IMG/VR virus record: IMGVR_UViG_3300033144_001014
Coordinates: 1-31,241 of that record
Length of the DNA: 31,241 nucleotides
Reading direction: 5' to 3' (one strand)
From: a virus
Shown: positions 16,563 through 24,578 of the stretch, one piece after another
Layout: each line of letters begins with the position of its first letter
Numbering within the stretch: position 1 is the stretch's first letter
Translations under genes and position numbers: made by a program
Notes under the pieces: generated by a model
Told to the model about the DNA's origin: nothing
Seen by the model: only the letters and a program-made list of their open reading frames with translations
The model's database searches: none

Positions 16563-19500
16563 TTATGATGTTACAGTTATTTCCGTAGTACAGGTATCAG
16601 TAAGTCCACCATCATCTAAGACTTCTACTTCTAAAGTATATGTTCCTAACGGTATATCTTGTTGGAAGAAAACTTGTATTAGGTAAGGTTGTACTAAAGA
16701 GTACGTCCAAGTATTAGGTCCAGAAGGAATAGTAAGTCCAGTTGAAACGTCTGTTATTCTAGCTCTTTCTCCAGTACCATAATCTTTCCATGTTATGCCA
16801 CAATATAAGTTTGGATTCGTCATTATAGTTCCATTACTAGCAGAACTATTATAAACACCCCATGGCCCCGGACCTGATCCTGATTTACTAAAGCTATATG
16901 GAAGTGGACAACTCGCTATTTTAGGAGATTTATTTAATAATGTATAAGGACCTAATACTACTTCGGTATAAATAAAACTACCATCTACAGGATAAGTAGG
17001 AGAAGGTGATTTAACAGTTATGAAAAATTCAAATGTCAAAGCTTCACCATTACAATAAGCAAAAAATGCGTTTGTGTTTAATTTATAGTGACCACTAGTT
17101 CCATCAGGTACAAGGCTAAATCTAGAAGAAACATCAACAGTACCGGAAAGAACTTGAGTTAGTGTCATGGTAACAGGTCCTGGCATAGTACTATTATCTA
17201 TTATAGTACCCGCTGATGAAAAAGCACCTATAGGTGGATCACTAAACTCTCCAAATATATTAGTTCCTATATCAAACTCTTCGTTTTGTTGATAACTTAA
17301 ACCTCCAGATGGCACTCTACCTAATCTTACTGGTGTAAACTCATCTCCATTTGTAATTTGAAAATTTAATTCACTTAATAATCCACTAGAACTAGTCTCC
17401 CAATATATATCTAATTTAGATTCTAAAGCTTTAGTTTCTAAAATAGCAAGTTCAGGTTCCATTAAACCTGGCCATTCTTCTTTATCTATTGTTAGTTTAA
17501 CTTCTCCATTACCATCACCAGCACCTGTTATTTTAACATCAACTTGGTATGGGTAAAAATTTTGTGGAGAGACAAATCCTTTGACTCCATTTTGTCCTTC
17601 AGTATTTGAAACATTTATACCACCATCAATTAATTCTCCATATGAAGAGTCATCAGAACTAAAATTACCAGATGCAATGTCTTTAACTCCTTCAATATTA
17701 AACAAAATACCTTGCCCAGCTTCTCCTGTTTTATCATAAGGGGCTGGATGAGTGCTGGAATTTGGTTGTACTTTACCACCTACGTTTCTACTTTTAGGAA
17801 CGTATTCGTCTCCTGTAGATCCTGCAATAACACATGTATCACATACAGAGTAAGTAATTAAACCTGCGTCAGGTGAAGGTCCATATCTACCAAAATATCT
17901 TAATTCATTATCAACACAACCAGAGTTTAAAGCTTGTAAAGTAGGAGCAATATTAATTTTAGCTATTAAAGGATTATTTTCCCAGCTATAGAATACAGGA
18001 GCAGTATTATATGGTGGTACAGCAGATGGATCCCATAAGCCTAATTCTTGCCCTGTACCTATTGTAACCGCTGTGGAATACTGCTGATCAGGATACCACT
18101 GAGTTTGAATCATATCTGTATAAGTAGTAGTAGGATCCATAATAATAGAAGAATTTATAACTCTTGGAGATAAAGAAACCAATGCATTATTTATTTGACT
18201 TCCAGAATCGAGTTGAAGTTCTCTATCTCTTTGTTTTAGTAAAGTCTCAGCTTCTTGTTCATAAGGGTTGACTGTGAATGCTTCTCCCGTTGTATCTACA
18301 AATTCATAATAACTCGGATCATCTTTTACAGATGGTCTACCACTTCTAAATAAATTTTGAGTAGGTCCTACTAAACTTAAATCTCTAGGTATTTTATTAA
18401 TGTTATCTCCAATTAAAGCAAAATGAGCAGTTGGTAAAGAAGGTGTTGCACCTACAAAGTGCCTGTTGTCACTCCACCCAGCATTAGGACCTTCACCATC
18501 TATAAAACCATTTAAAATACCAGGCGTATAAACATTGTAATAATCATTTTCTGGTTGTTTTACAACAGCTGTCCAAGAATACCATCCTAAAGGATTAGGT
18601 TTTTGTAAATTAAGTAATTTAAAACTAGCGTTATTATCTCCACCAGGAATATTAATTATATCTCCTTGTTCATAATTATACCCAACATCTGTAATTGCTA
18701 TTTGATCAATTGGTCCAGGTACTCCTGTAGTACTTTGAATTAATAAATTTAAACCAGTTCCTGATCCTTGACCTGCAAAAGTACCAGGTATAAAAGCTGT
18801 AGGAGCATAACCAGTTCCCTTACTTATCCATTCTATAGCGTCTGGATCAATCCAACCTTGCCCAACATACATTCCTGGTGTACCAGCCTGACTATTAAAC
18901 GTAGAGGTAATAGGACTAATAAAAGTATAATTTATAGCATCACCTGCCCAAGTGCTAGTTGGACCCGTGGCTGACCATGGTCCAAGCAAATTATTTTCAG
19001 TAGCTGGTCCAAAAAGTGTTCCATTATAATTAGAAAAGGTGTTATTAGACGTAGGAAAAGTTGCAGGATCTCCAGCTACAGAACATCCCTTTTGAAGACC
19101 TTGTTTAAATTCATGATAAAAGGTTGACGCATCGTCATTGCTTAGTATTACTGATGATTTTCTTCCATATCTATCTGACAAAACTATTCCACCTTGATAA
19201 CTTCTGTTTTGTTTTAAAGTGTGATTTTGATATTCTTTTCTTAAATTTTCAATATTTTCTCCATCTTTTTGAGAAGCACTAACAACATAGTCTATAGTAG
19301 AAGGTGGAGTTGGTTTATCAAAAAAGTTTCCATATATAACTCTATTTTCTGCGAACTCTTGAGTTAAAGCTCTTACAGGTACTTTATCATAAACTCTTAA
19401 TAAATCCTTATTTGGAAGAGATTTATAAGGAGCTTCACTTTTGTATTTATATTGGAAAAATTTACTATTTAGTAAACCTTCCGTATCAGCTTCTTTTGCT

Positions 19501-20810
19501 ATAATAGTTTGAGCAACTCTTAAAGTTTGTTCATTAGATTGTTTATAGATAATATCAATTTCCCTAATATGCATTCTATCAACGCTTGTAGCCCACGTCT
19601 CATAAGGAGATGGTAACATTACATCTACTTCATTGATTTTGTTTTTTGCAAACTCTACCTCAGTAGAGGAATATGTATTTGCTTCATCATCTTTTTCAAA
19701 AGTAACAGCACCTGAAGCGCTTACTTTTATATCTTTAATAAAATATCCATCTTGCTCTGGAATAAAAGCTGCTTGAGTAAAAGGAGATATTAAAGAATAT
19801 TCTCCATCATCAAACTTAAATCTATAAGCAAATCTTATAAACTTATCTTTCATGAAGTTTTTATCCCCATCCCAACTAGGATCATAATTAGGGTTTTGCG
19901 CAACACCATCAGGTAGTAAACTAGTAGTTCTATCATACATGCTACTAACCCAATCTGTAACTATATTTATAGTAGCTTGAAGTCCACCTGCTGGATTAAC
20001 TATACTCAACTGGCCAGATTCATAATTCACCCCAAGGTCTATTATTCTTAAACCTGTAGTTGCTGGATCGTCTGTTATTGGTTGTATTTCTCCGCTTGGT
20101 CCTACACTATTAACGACTTGTACTCTTAAACCTGTACCAGGATTAGGAGGTAATAAAGGTCCTTGAGTTTCATAAATTTGACCAACTACATAATTTTCTC
20201 CCGCGTTAACTAAGTTAAATTGAACAATCTCTTTTTTTATAAACAAAGGACTTTCAAAAGGGTAATACTTAGATACTGTAATTTGATCTTCATTGTTATA
20301 GTACCCTGAAACAAGAGCACTATTTGTATTTATTTTTCTAGGTTGATTTCTGTTATCTGTCCAATATAAGTATTGTTCTATTACATTTACTCCTGTTATT
20401 TCATGAGTCTTAGAAAAGTTTAAAAAAGAACCTTCTACAAGTTTGGTAGTTAGTTCAGTTTTTAAGTTATATTCAAATATACCACATTTAGCGCTAGTAG
20501 GAGCAAATTCTGAAAGTTGATCAGTCGATGTATCAGAAAAGTTTGTTGTAAAAACAAAGATACGATCGTTTATAAAATCCATAAAATAACCTATAACCTC
20601 TTCACCACAGCAATCAGGTACATCTCCACCAATAGTGAATTGTTTTAATAAAGCATTTCCTAAAACATTCTCTAAGGCTCCTACATCATCTCCTTCAGAT
20701 CTACTTATCATGACGTTTTGAGCGTCTCTATATTCTCCTATGGGAACTAATCTTTGTTCAAGATCCTTGTTCATTCGGGATCTTAGAAAGTTATTTCTAG
20801 CTTCTGGCAT
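16563..20810 (-). CDS. Large tail / stabilization-type protein (1415 aa)
   Basis: The N-terminus (RNNFLRSRMNKDLEQRLVPI followed by GEYRDAQNV and EGDDVGALENVLGN) matches a pattern I recall from so-called stabilization or muzzle proteins of crAss-like and marine short-tailed phages. A further hallmark, YLYWTDNRNQPRKIN, lies within the first 200 residues. Two glycine-rich modules with a G-x-x-Y-x-x-G signature lie at about 195-285 and 659-738; related sequence occurs in the 201-residue head protein. The C-terminus looks immunoglobulin-like (TLEVEVLDDGGLTDTC). It is probably a tail nozzle or hub protein extending from the connector. The gene is three bases after the tail-tube gene. The exact structural role is inferred from context. 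Confidence 0.8.
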   Translation of the reverse strand: MPEARNNFLRSRMNKDLEQRLVPIGEYRDAQNVMISRSEGDDVGALENVLGNALLKQFTIGGDVPDCCGEEVIGYFMDFINDRIFVFTTNFSDTSTDQLSEFAPTSAKCGIFEYNLKTELTTKLVEGSFLNFSKTHEITGVNVIEQYLYWTDNRNQPRKINTNSALVSGYYNNEDQITVSKYYPFESPLFIKKEIVQFNLVNAGENYVVGQIYETQGPLLPPNPGTGLRVQVVNSVGPSGEIQPITDDPATTGLRIIDLGVNYESGQLSIVNPAGGLQATINIVTDWVSSMYDRTTSLLPDGVAQNPNYDPSWDGDKNFMKDKFIRFAYRFKFDDGEYSLISPFTQAAFIPEQDGYFIKDIKVSASGAVTFEKDDEANTYSSTEVEFAKNKINEVDVMLPSPYETWATSVDRMHIREIDIIYKQSNEQTLRVAQTIIAKEADTEGLLNSKFFQYKYKSEAPYKSLPNKDLLRVYDKVPVRALTQEFAENRVIYGNFFDKPTPPSTIDYVVSASQKDGENIENLRKEYQNHTLKQNRSYQGGIVLSDRYGRKSSVILSNDDASTFYHEFKQGLQKGCSVAGDPATFPTSNNTFSNYNGTLFGPATENNLLGPWSATGPTSTWAGDAINYTFISPITSTFNSQAGTPGMYVGQGWIDPDAIEWISKGTGYAPTAFIPGTFAGQGSGTGLNLLIQSTTGVPGPIDQIAITDVGYNYEQGDIINIPGGDNNASFKLLNLQKPNPLGWYSWTAVVKQPENDYYNVYTPGILNGFIDGEGPNAGWSDNRHFVGATPSLPTAHFALIGDNINKIPRDLSLVGPTQNLFRSGRPSVKDDPSYYEFVDTTGEAFTVNPYEQEAETLLKQRDRELQLDSGSQINNALVSLSPRVINSSIIMDPTTTYTDMIQTQWYPDQQYSTAVTIGTGQELGLWDPSAVPPYNTAPVFYSWENNPLIAKINIAPTLQALNSGCVDNELRYFGRYGPSPDAGLITYSVCDTCVIAGSTGDEYVPKSRNVGGKVQPNSSTHPAPYDKTGEAGQGILFNIEGVKDIASGNFSSDDSSYGELIDGGINVSNTEGQNGVKGFVSPQNFYPYQVDVKITGAGDGNGEVKLTIDKEEWPGLMEPELAILETKALESKLDIYWETSSSGLLSELNFQITNGDEFTPVRLGRVPSGGLSYQQNEEFDIGTNIFGEFSDPPIGAFSSAGTIIDNSTMPGPVTMTLTQVLSGTVDVSSRFSLVPDGTSGHYKLNTNAFFAYCNGEALTFEFFITVKSPSPTYPVDGSFIYTEVVLGPYTLLNKSPKIASCPLPYSFSKSGSGPGPWGVYNSSASNGTIMTNPNLYCGITWKDYGTGERARITDVSTGLTIPSGPNTWTYSLVQPYLIQVFFQQDIPLGTYTLEVEVLDDGGLTDTCTTEITVTS

Positions 20811-20813
20811 ATT

Positions 20814-22019
20814 TTAATGTTTAATCCACTTAGACTTACCTCTCATTAATTGAGTAAATTCTTCTAGTTTTATATTTGATAATCTTATTTTAGCATTACG
20901 TAACGCTGCAGATCTACTATTTTTATATCTTCTTACTACATATTCTGGCATTCCTTTATTTATAGATAATATAGCATGAGCTATATGCATATATAAAGCT
21001 TCTTCCACAAATTTCGGAACTTTCATATCTTGAGAATAAGCTAACCCATCAGATATGTATTCTAAAATAATTAACTGACCTGTAAGATTGCTAGAAAAAG
21101 AAAATTTCCCAGTACGTCTATCTATAGTATACCAACCATTTTGTTGTGTTATTTCCGGTTGTAATCCATATCTTTCACCATAAAACAATTTCCAATATTG
21201 CCAATCATATACTCCTAATTGATTAATATTCCATTCTCCAACTAGATTATTTTGATTGAACTTTTTCCACTTTTGTTCTGTAAAAGATTGTTGAGCTAAT
21301 AAGTTACTTTCGTATCCTGGATAACCATCTTGGGTAGGTATACCGTCACTATCTTGTATTGGAAGTTCTGTAGGATCTGAGGTTAAGTTAGGTTCTGCAG
21401 GATATATTATTCTTTTTACACCCGCATCATCTACCCAACTAACCTTAACGTAGTTTACATAGTCCTGAGGAATAGGGACAGATAAACTTGGTGGTACAGT
21501 TAATTCTTGAGATTTAATACTTCTAAGAGTATCATAACTAAATTCTTGTAATCCTCTTTTTGCATGAAACATTACATCACTTCTCTTTGCGCGTTCGATA
21601 AGTTTTTGTTCTCCAACATAAGCAAATAAGAAGTTATCTATAACATCTCCTAGTTTTATATATTCATAACTACCATAATTATCTTGTAATGCCCATTCTC
21701 TTAATTGAACATAAAAATTACCATCATAATTACCATTTATAGTTATTTCACTGTTTTCAGGATTAGATATATAAATTAAGTTTTCAGGAATTTTAGCATA
21801 AGTAGTAGGAGTAGCAATTGGAGCATAGTATACATCAAAGTTTATGTAAGGATTTCCAGATACATTACCTAATGCATCATATCCACTTACAGCTGCTGTT
21901 TCTAAATTCCATCCACTAATAACTACAGGATTACCTATAAGAGCAGGAAACGCTTGTTGTCCAGCATAGTATTGAGCATTTGTTTCGGTTATTAAACCAC
22001 CATTAGGATAAGTTGCCAT
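20814..22019 (-). CDS. Tail tubular / connector ring protein (401 aa)
   Basis: After an N-terminal beta-rich domain of about 120 residues, the core (GDVIDNFLFAYVGEQKLI; HAKRGLQEFSYDTLRSIKSQ; VPIPQDYVNYVKVSWVDDAG) and the C-terminal IRLSNIKLEEFTQLMRGKSK with terminal WIKH follow a pattern I recall from connector or tail-tubular proteins of crAss-like and marine podoviruses, comparable in role to T7 gp11 or P22 gp4. Such proteins form a ring below the portal and hold the tail nozzle. The location, between the adaptor-like gene and the large tail protein, fits. The leader is A-rich with no Shine-Dalgarno sequence. Which ring it forms cannot be decided from sequence alone. Confidence 0.8.
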   Translation of the reverse strand: MATYPNGGLITETNAQYYAGQQAFPALIGNPVVISGWNLETAAVSGYDALGNVSGNPYINFDVYYAPIATPTTYAKIPENLIYISNPENSEITINGNYDGNFYVQLREWALQDNYGSYEYIKLGDVIDNFLFAYVGEQKLIERAKRSDVMFHAKRGLQEFSYDTLRSIKSQELTVPPSLSVPIPQDYVNYVKVSWVDDAGVKRIIYPAEPNLTSDPTELPIQDSDGIPTQDGYPGYESNLLAQQSFTEQKWKKFNQNNLVGEWNINQLGVYDWQYWKLFYGERYGLQPEITQQNGWYTIDRRTGKFSFSSNLTGQLIILEYISDGLAYSQDMKVPKFVEEALYMHIAHAILSINKGMPEYVVRRYKNSRSAALRNAKIRLSNIKLEEFTQLMRGKSKWIKH

Positions 22020-22025
22020 ATTTTT

Positions 22026-22760
22026 TTATTTTTTCTCAATAGCTTCTTCCATTTGCATTGCTTGGGAAGCTGCTTGGACTATACTAGGATCACGAATTAT
22101 GATACCAGCATACATTAATATTTGAATTACTAATTCAGTTTGATCTTGATCGGATATTTCAAAGTTAACAGAAGTACCTGGAGGCGTTGGATAAACAGTT
22201 CCTCCTGAAGGAGCATCTGGATCTTCCCAAACGTATTGACCTTGAGTACCAATAGTAAAAGCCCATATAGGATCAATAGGTTTTCTAACGTAATAACAGT
22301 GAAGATCTGCTTCAGGAAGAGTAGGATAAACTTGCAATACATTTCCTCTTCTAGTAAACATAGGTAAGTCTACTGTTGGTTGAGTCAATGGAGATCTAAC
22401 AGCTTTGTAATATTGGTGTTGCGTAGACTCTTCACATTCTATAATTCTCCCTCCATTAGGTTGATATTGCATGGTTCCAAACCTATGAAGATCACTTGGC
22501 AATAGATAACCAGCTTGTAATACAGCTGTAGTTTCAAATTCAGAAATTCTTTCTTCTACCACTTTAACTCTATCTGCGAGCTCGGTACTTAATCTTGGTG
22601 CTCTTAAGTACTGGTTAAGATCTTCGAAGTATTTTTCAAAAATCTCTAATTGTACCTGTCTAGCTACACTATTAAATTCCGCTGGTGTCATATAACCTCG
22701 TTGTTCCTTATTCAATATGAACAATACGGTTTGATATACATCGTTTACGTTTACAGCCAT
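22026..22760 (-). CDS. Head-tail adaptor / ring protein (244 aa)
   Basis: The N-terminus VNDVYQTVLFILNKEQRGYM followed by TPAEFNSVARQVQLEIFEKYF is helical and resembles an adaptor family I recall from crAss-like and marine phages. The middle is beta-rich and the C-terminus again helical (QTELVIQILMYAGIIIRDPS). It is probably a ring in the connector between portal and tail tube. It is followed after five bases by the tail-tubular gene. Upstream is a strong intrinsic terminator only 12 bases before the start codon, so its transcript must come from read-through or from a start very close to the gene. Confidence 0.75.
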   Translation of the reverse strand: MAVNVNDVYQTVLFILNKEQRGYMTPAEFNSVARQVQLEIFEKYFEDLNQYLRAPRLSTELADRVKVVEERISEFETTAVLQAGYLLPSDLHRFGTMQYQPNGGRIIECEESTQHQYYKAVRSPLTQPTVDLPMFTRRGNVLQVYPTLPEADLHCYYVRKPIDPIWAFTIGTQGQYVWEDPDAPSGGTVYPTPPGTSVNFEISDQDQTELVIQILMYAGIIIRDPSIVQAASQAMQMEEAIEKK

Positions 22761-22772
22761 TTATTATGTTTT

Positions 22773-22802
22773 AAAAAAAAAGGCGGCGAAAAGTGCCGCC
22801 TT
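22773..22802 (-). terminator. Intrinsic terminator after the 247-aa gene
   Basis: On the minus strand an 8-bp perfect stem (AAGGCGGC pairing with GCCGCCTT, window 22780-22787 and 22795-22802) encloses a 7-base loop and runs directly into a T tract of about nine bases (22773-22781). The GC-rich stem stands out in AT-rich DNA. It lies 15 bases past the stop of the 247-residue gene and just ahead of the adaptor gene, so it probably acts as an attenuator inside the array. Confidence 0.9.
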
Positions 22803-22817
22803 AATTATAATCACTTG

Positions 22818-23561
22818 TTATTTGAGTTTTTTCTCTATAGATTTATAGACCTCAACTCCTTCATCTGTTTTTAGCCATGCAGCAAAAGCAGAATATGGAT
22901 TTTCTTCGAATGGGACCGTCATTAGCTTCTTACCATTACTTCCCCATTTAAATGTTCTTTGATCTTGCGATAGTTTTATAATATTCGCTTCCGCAGCTTT
23001 TATTGAAAAGTTTCTTAAAGTTACATTATCATCAGTACATAACTCCATAAATAAAGATGGATTCTTTTTAGCAAAAATCATTAAATCTCTTTTTATCTCC
23101 TTAGAAGATAAGCTTGATACTTTAGAACCTTGCTCAACTCGTAATACCGCTTCCGCTTGATCTACTTCTAGATTTCTTGCTACATTTAATGCTTCTAGTT
23201 CCATTTCAATTTCTAGCAATTCGTCTTTCGCTTGAACTACTGCATCATATTCTTCGTATAAAGTGCCTTTATGAGGGTGATATAATGAAAGTAATTCTTG
23301 TAAATTTCTTTTTGTTTTTGGAACAAATAAACTTCCGTTTTCAAAAATAATATGCTCTAAAGTTACTGGGCCATTTTGTTCATCTACAAAAACTGACTTT
23401 TGATTAGTCGCGTATCTTAATTCTCTTTGATAACCTTGTTCTTCGTCATACCACATTAATGGATGTCTACCAGTATGTCTTGATCCTAACTTAAAAGTTA
23501 TAGGTTCCATTTTGTTTGTTAGATAGTAATGTCTATCTTTATATTCTAATTTTTCGTTCAT
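22818..23561 (-). CDS. Unassigned virion-associated protein (247 aa)
   Basis: The N-terminal third is beta-rich (PITFKLGSRHTGRHPLMWYD; RELRYATNQKSVFVDEQNG; FENGSLFVPKTKRNLQELL) and ends with YHPHKGTLYEEYD; the middle is an acidic helix (KDELLEIEMELEALNV), and the C-terminal part is mixed and basic-ended. The VFVDEQ-x-G plus LQELL-x-x-YHP pattern seems familiar from marine phage contigs, but I cannot name a function. It stands alone between two intrinsic terminators, unlike every other gene here, so its expression level is probably set separately. Head completion, decoration or regulation of assembly are all possible. It has no membrane segment or signal peptide. Confidence 0.75.
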   Translation of the reverse strand: MNEKLEYKDRHYYLTNKMEPITFKLGSRHTGRHPLMWYDEEQGYQRELRYATNQKSVFVDEQNGPVTLEHIIFENGSLFVPKTKRNLQELLSLYHPHKGTLYEEYDAVVQAKDELLEIEMELEALNVARNLEVDQAEAVLRVEQGSKVSSLSSKEIKRDLMIFAKKNPSLFMELCTDDNVTLRNFSIKAAEANIIKLSQDQRTFKWGSNGKKLMTVPFEENPYSAFAAWLKTDEGVEVYKSIEKKLK

Positions 23562-23583
23562 AATATAATATAATATAATAATT
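23562..23583 (-). promoter_or_regulatory. AT-only pentamer-repeat leader before the 247-aa gene
   Basis: The 22 bases between the terminator and the ATG contain only A and T and consist of tandem ATATT-type pentamers ending in ATTATG. The same leader with one pentamer fewer precedes the scaffold gene. There is no Shine-Dalgarno sequence. It is probably an unstructured ribosome loading region of the Bacteroidota kind; a promoter role for the TATATT repeats is possible but the space is very short. Confidence 0.5.
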
Positions 23584-23612
23584 AAAAAAAGACCCCGCCG
23601 AAGCGGGATCTT
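23584..23612 (-). terminator. Intrinsic terminator after the putative decoration genes
   Basis: On the minus strand the stem GATCCCGC / GCGGGGTC (window 23591-23598 and 23603-23610, one G-U wobble) closes a TTCG tetraloop flanked by C and G, the unusually stable cUUCGg loop, extended by AA-TT pairs and followed by a T run (23584-23590). It begins a few bases after the stop of the 201-residue gene and ends 22 bases before the next start. Confidence 0.92.
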
Positions 23613-23618
23613 ATTATT

Positions 23619-24224
23619 TTAAGATGATAACTTCACATCATAACACGTCACACCTTCAGGTAACACCAATACTGGGTTACGGTGAGGAGCTTGCATTGCT
23701 TGTTTCATAGCTATATTAACAGCTATAAGAATTGCTTCTGCATTATCAGTTGTTCCACCATTAAGTGAAAGTCTCCAATATGTGTTTTTATCTGGTTGTA
23801 TCTGTCTCATGTCTACTGCACCCGCAGCAGAATCAGCTAATTGCACAAATAATGCGTAATCAACTGGTACTAAAGCTTGAGCTTCAGAATCTGGAGTAAC
23901 AAGAGCTGCAGAGTCTAACGTTAAAGTTAGATCTCCAGTAAATACTACTCCATCTCCAGTCAATGATACTTCATCACCCACTGCATAACCATCACCACCT
24001 ACGGTAATAGTTACAGTGACTGCTTCTGCACCAGTTCCTTGACCAGTTACAGTAACTGTAGCTTTAGCGCCTGAACCTGATCCTGTAGAAGAAACTACAT
24101 CAAGAGCAGCAGTAGTGCCATCGGCATCTATTGTTGCACCTGTTTCGTCCCATCCAGCTAGAACAGCTTCAGCTAATGGTAATCCACCTTCGGTAGATAG
24201 ATTTACTATAAATTGATTTGCCAT
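23619..24224 (-). CDS. Putative head decoration / fibre protein (201 aa) with inserted beta module
   Basis: The protein is acidic, very rich in alanine, threonine, valine and glycine. Residues about 43-92 form a glycine-rich beta module (STGSGSGAKATVTVTGQGTG, then GGDGYAVGDEVSLTGDG) of a type I recall from structural proteins of many marine phages; similar signatures occur twice in the 1415-residue tail protein. The C-terminal part (AMKQAMQAPHRNPVLVLPEG) resembles the C-terminus of the neighbouring 102-residue protein. Position next to the major capsid gene and before a strong terminator suggests an abundant capsid surface protein. The role is inferred. Confidence 0.75.
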   Translation of the reverse strand: MANQFIVNLSTEGGLPLAEAVLAGWDETGATIDADGTTAALDVVSSTGSGSGAKATVTVTGQGTGAEAVTVTITVGGDGYAVGDEVSLTGDGVVFTGDLTLTLDSAALVTPDSEAQALVPVDYALFVQLADSAAGAVDMRQIQPDKNTYWRLSLNGGTTDNAEAILIAVNIAMKQAMQAPHRNPVLVLPEGVTCYDVKLSS

Positions 24225-24236
24225 AATTTCTAGTTT

Positions 24237-24545
24237 TTAAGGATAAGATTCGCTGCTAACTGCCATTGAGTCAACTGTCGCGTCTAAAGCAGACGGTAAT
24301 TCAAAAAGAGTTTTAGACCCTGGAGCCTGTTGTGCTCTTTTCGCTAAAAGCTCTAATGCAGCAGCGTCATCATCTGTTACATCTTCACTCATATCTATGG
24401 TAACTGCCCACACTTCAGCGGCTGAATCTCCTGGAGTATTATAGTAGCAAATAGCATTAGTACCGCTTTTTTCTACTCTAAAAACTCCATCAACATTCAA
24501 ACTAAGTGTGCCAGTTCCATACTTCATTTCTATCAAACTTGCCAT
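24237..24545 (-). CDS. Small putative capsid decoration protein (102 aa)
   Basis: This 102-residue protein lies 33 bases after the major capsid gene and 12 bases before the 201-residue gene. It is beta-rich at the N-terminus (GTLSLNVDGVFRVEKSG), acidic in the middle (DMSEDVTDDDAAALELL) and ends with AKRAQQAPGSKTLFELPSAL. The QAP-x4-LFELP segment resembles the C-terminus of the next gene product (QAP-x4-VLVLP), so the two may be paralogues. Size, acidity and location suit a head decoration or cement protein. I do not recognise a named family. Confidence 0.7.
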   Translation of the reverse strand: MASLIEMKYGTGTLSLNVDGVFRVEKSGTNAICYYNTPGDSAAEVWAVTIDMSEDVTDDDAAALELLAKRAQQAPGSKTLFELPSALDATVDSMAVSSESYP

Positions 24546-24578
24546 AATTTTGTAGTTTAAAAAGTTAATAATTATAAA

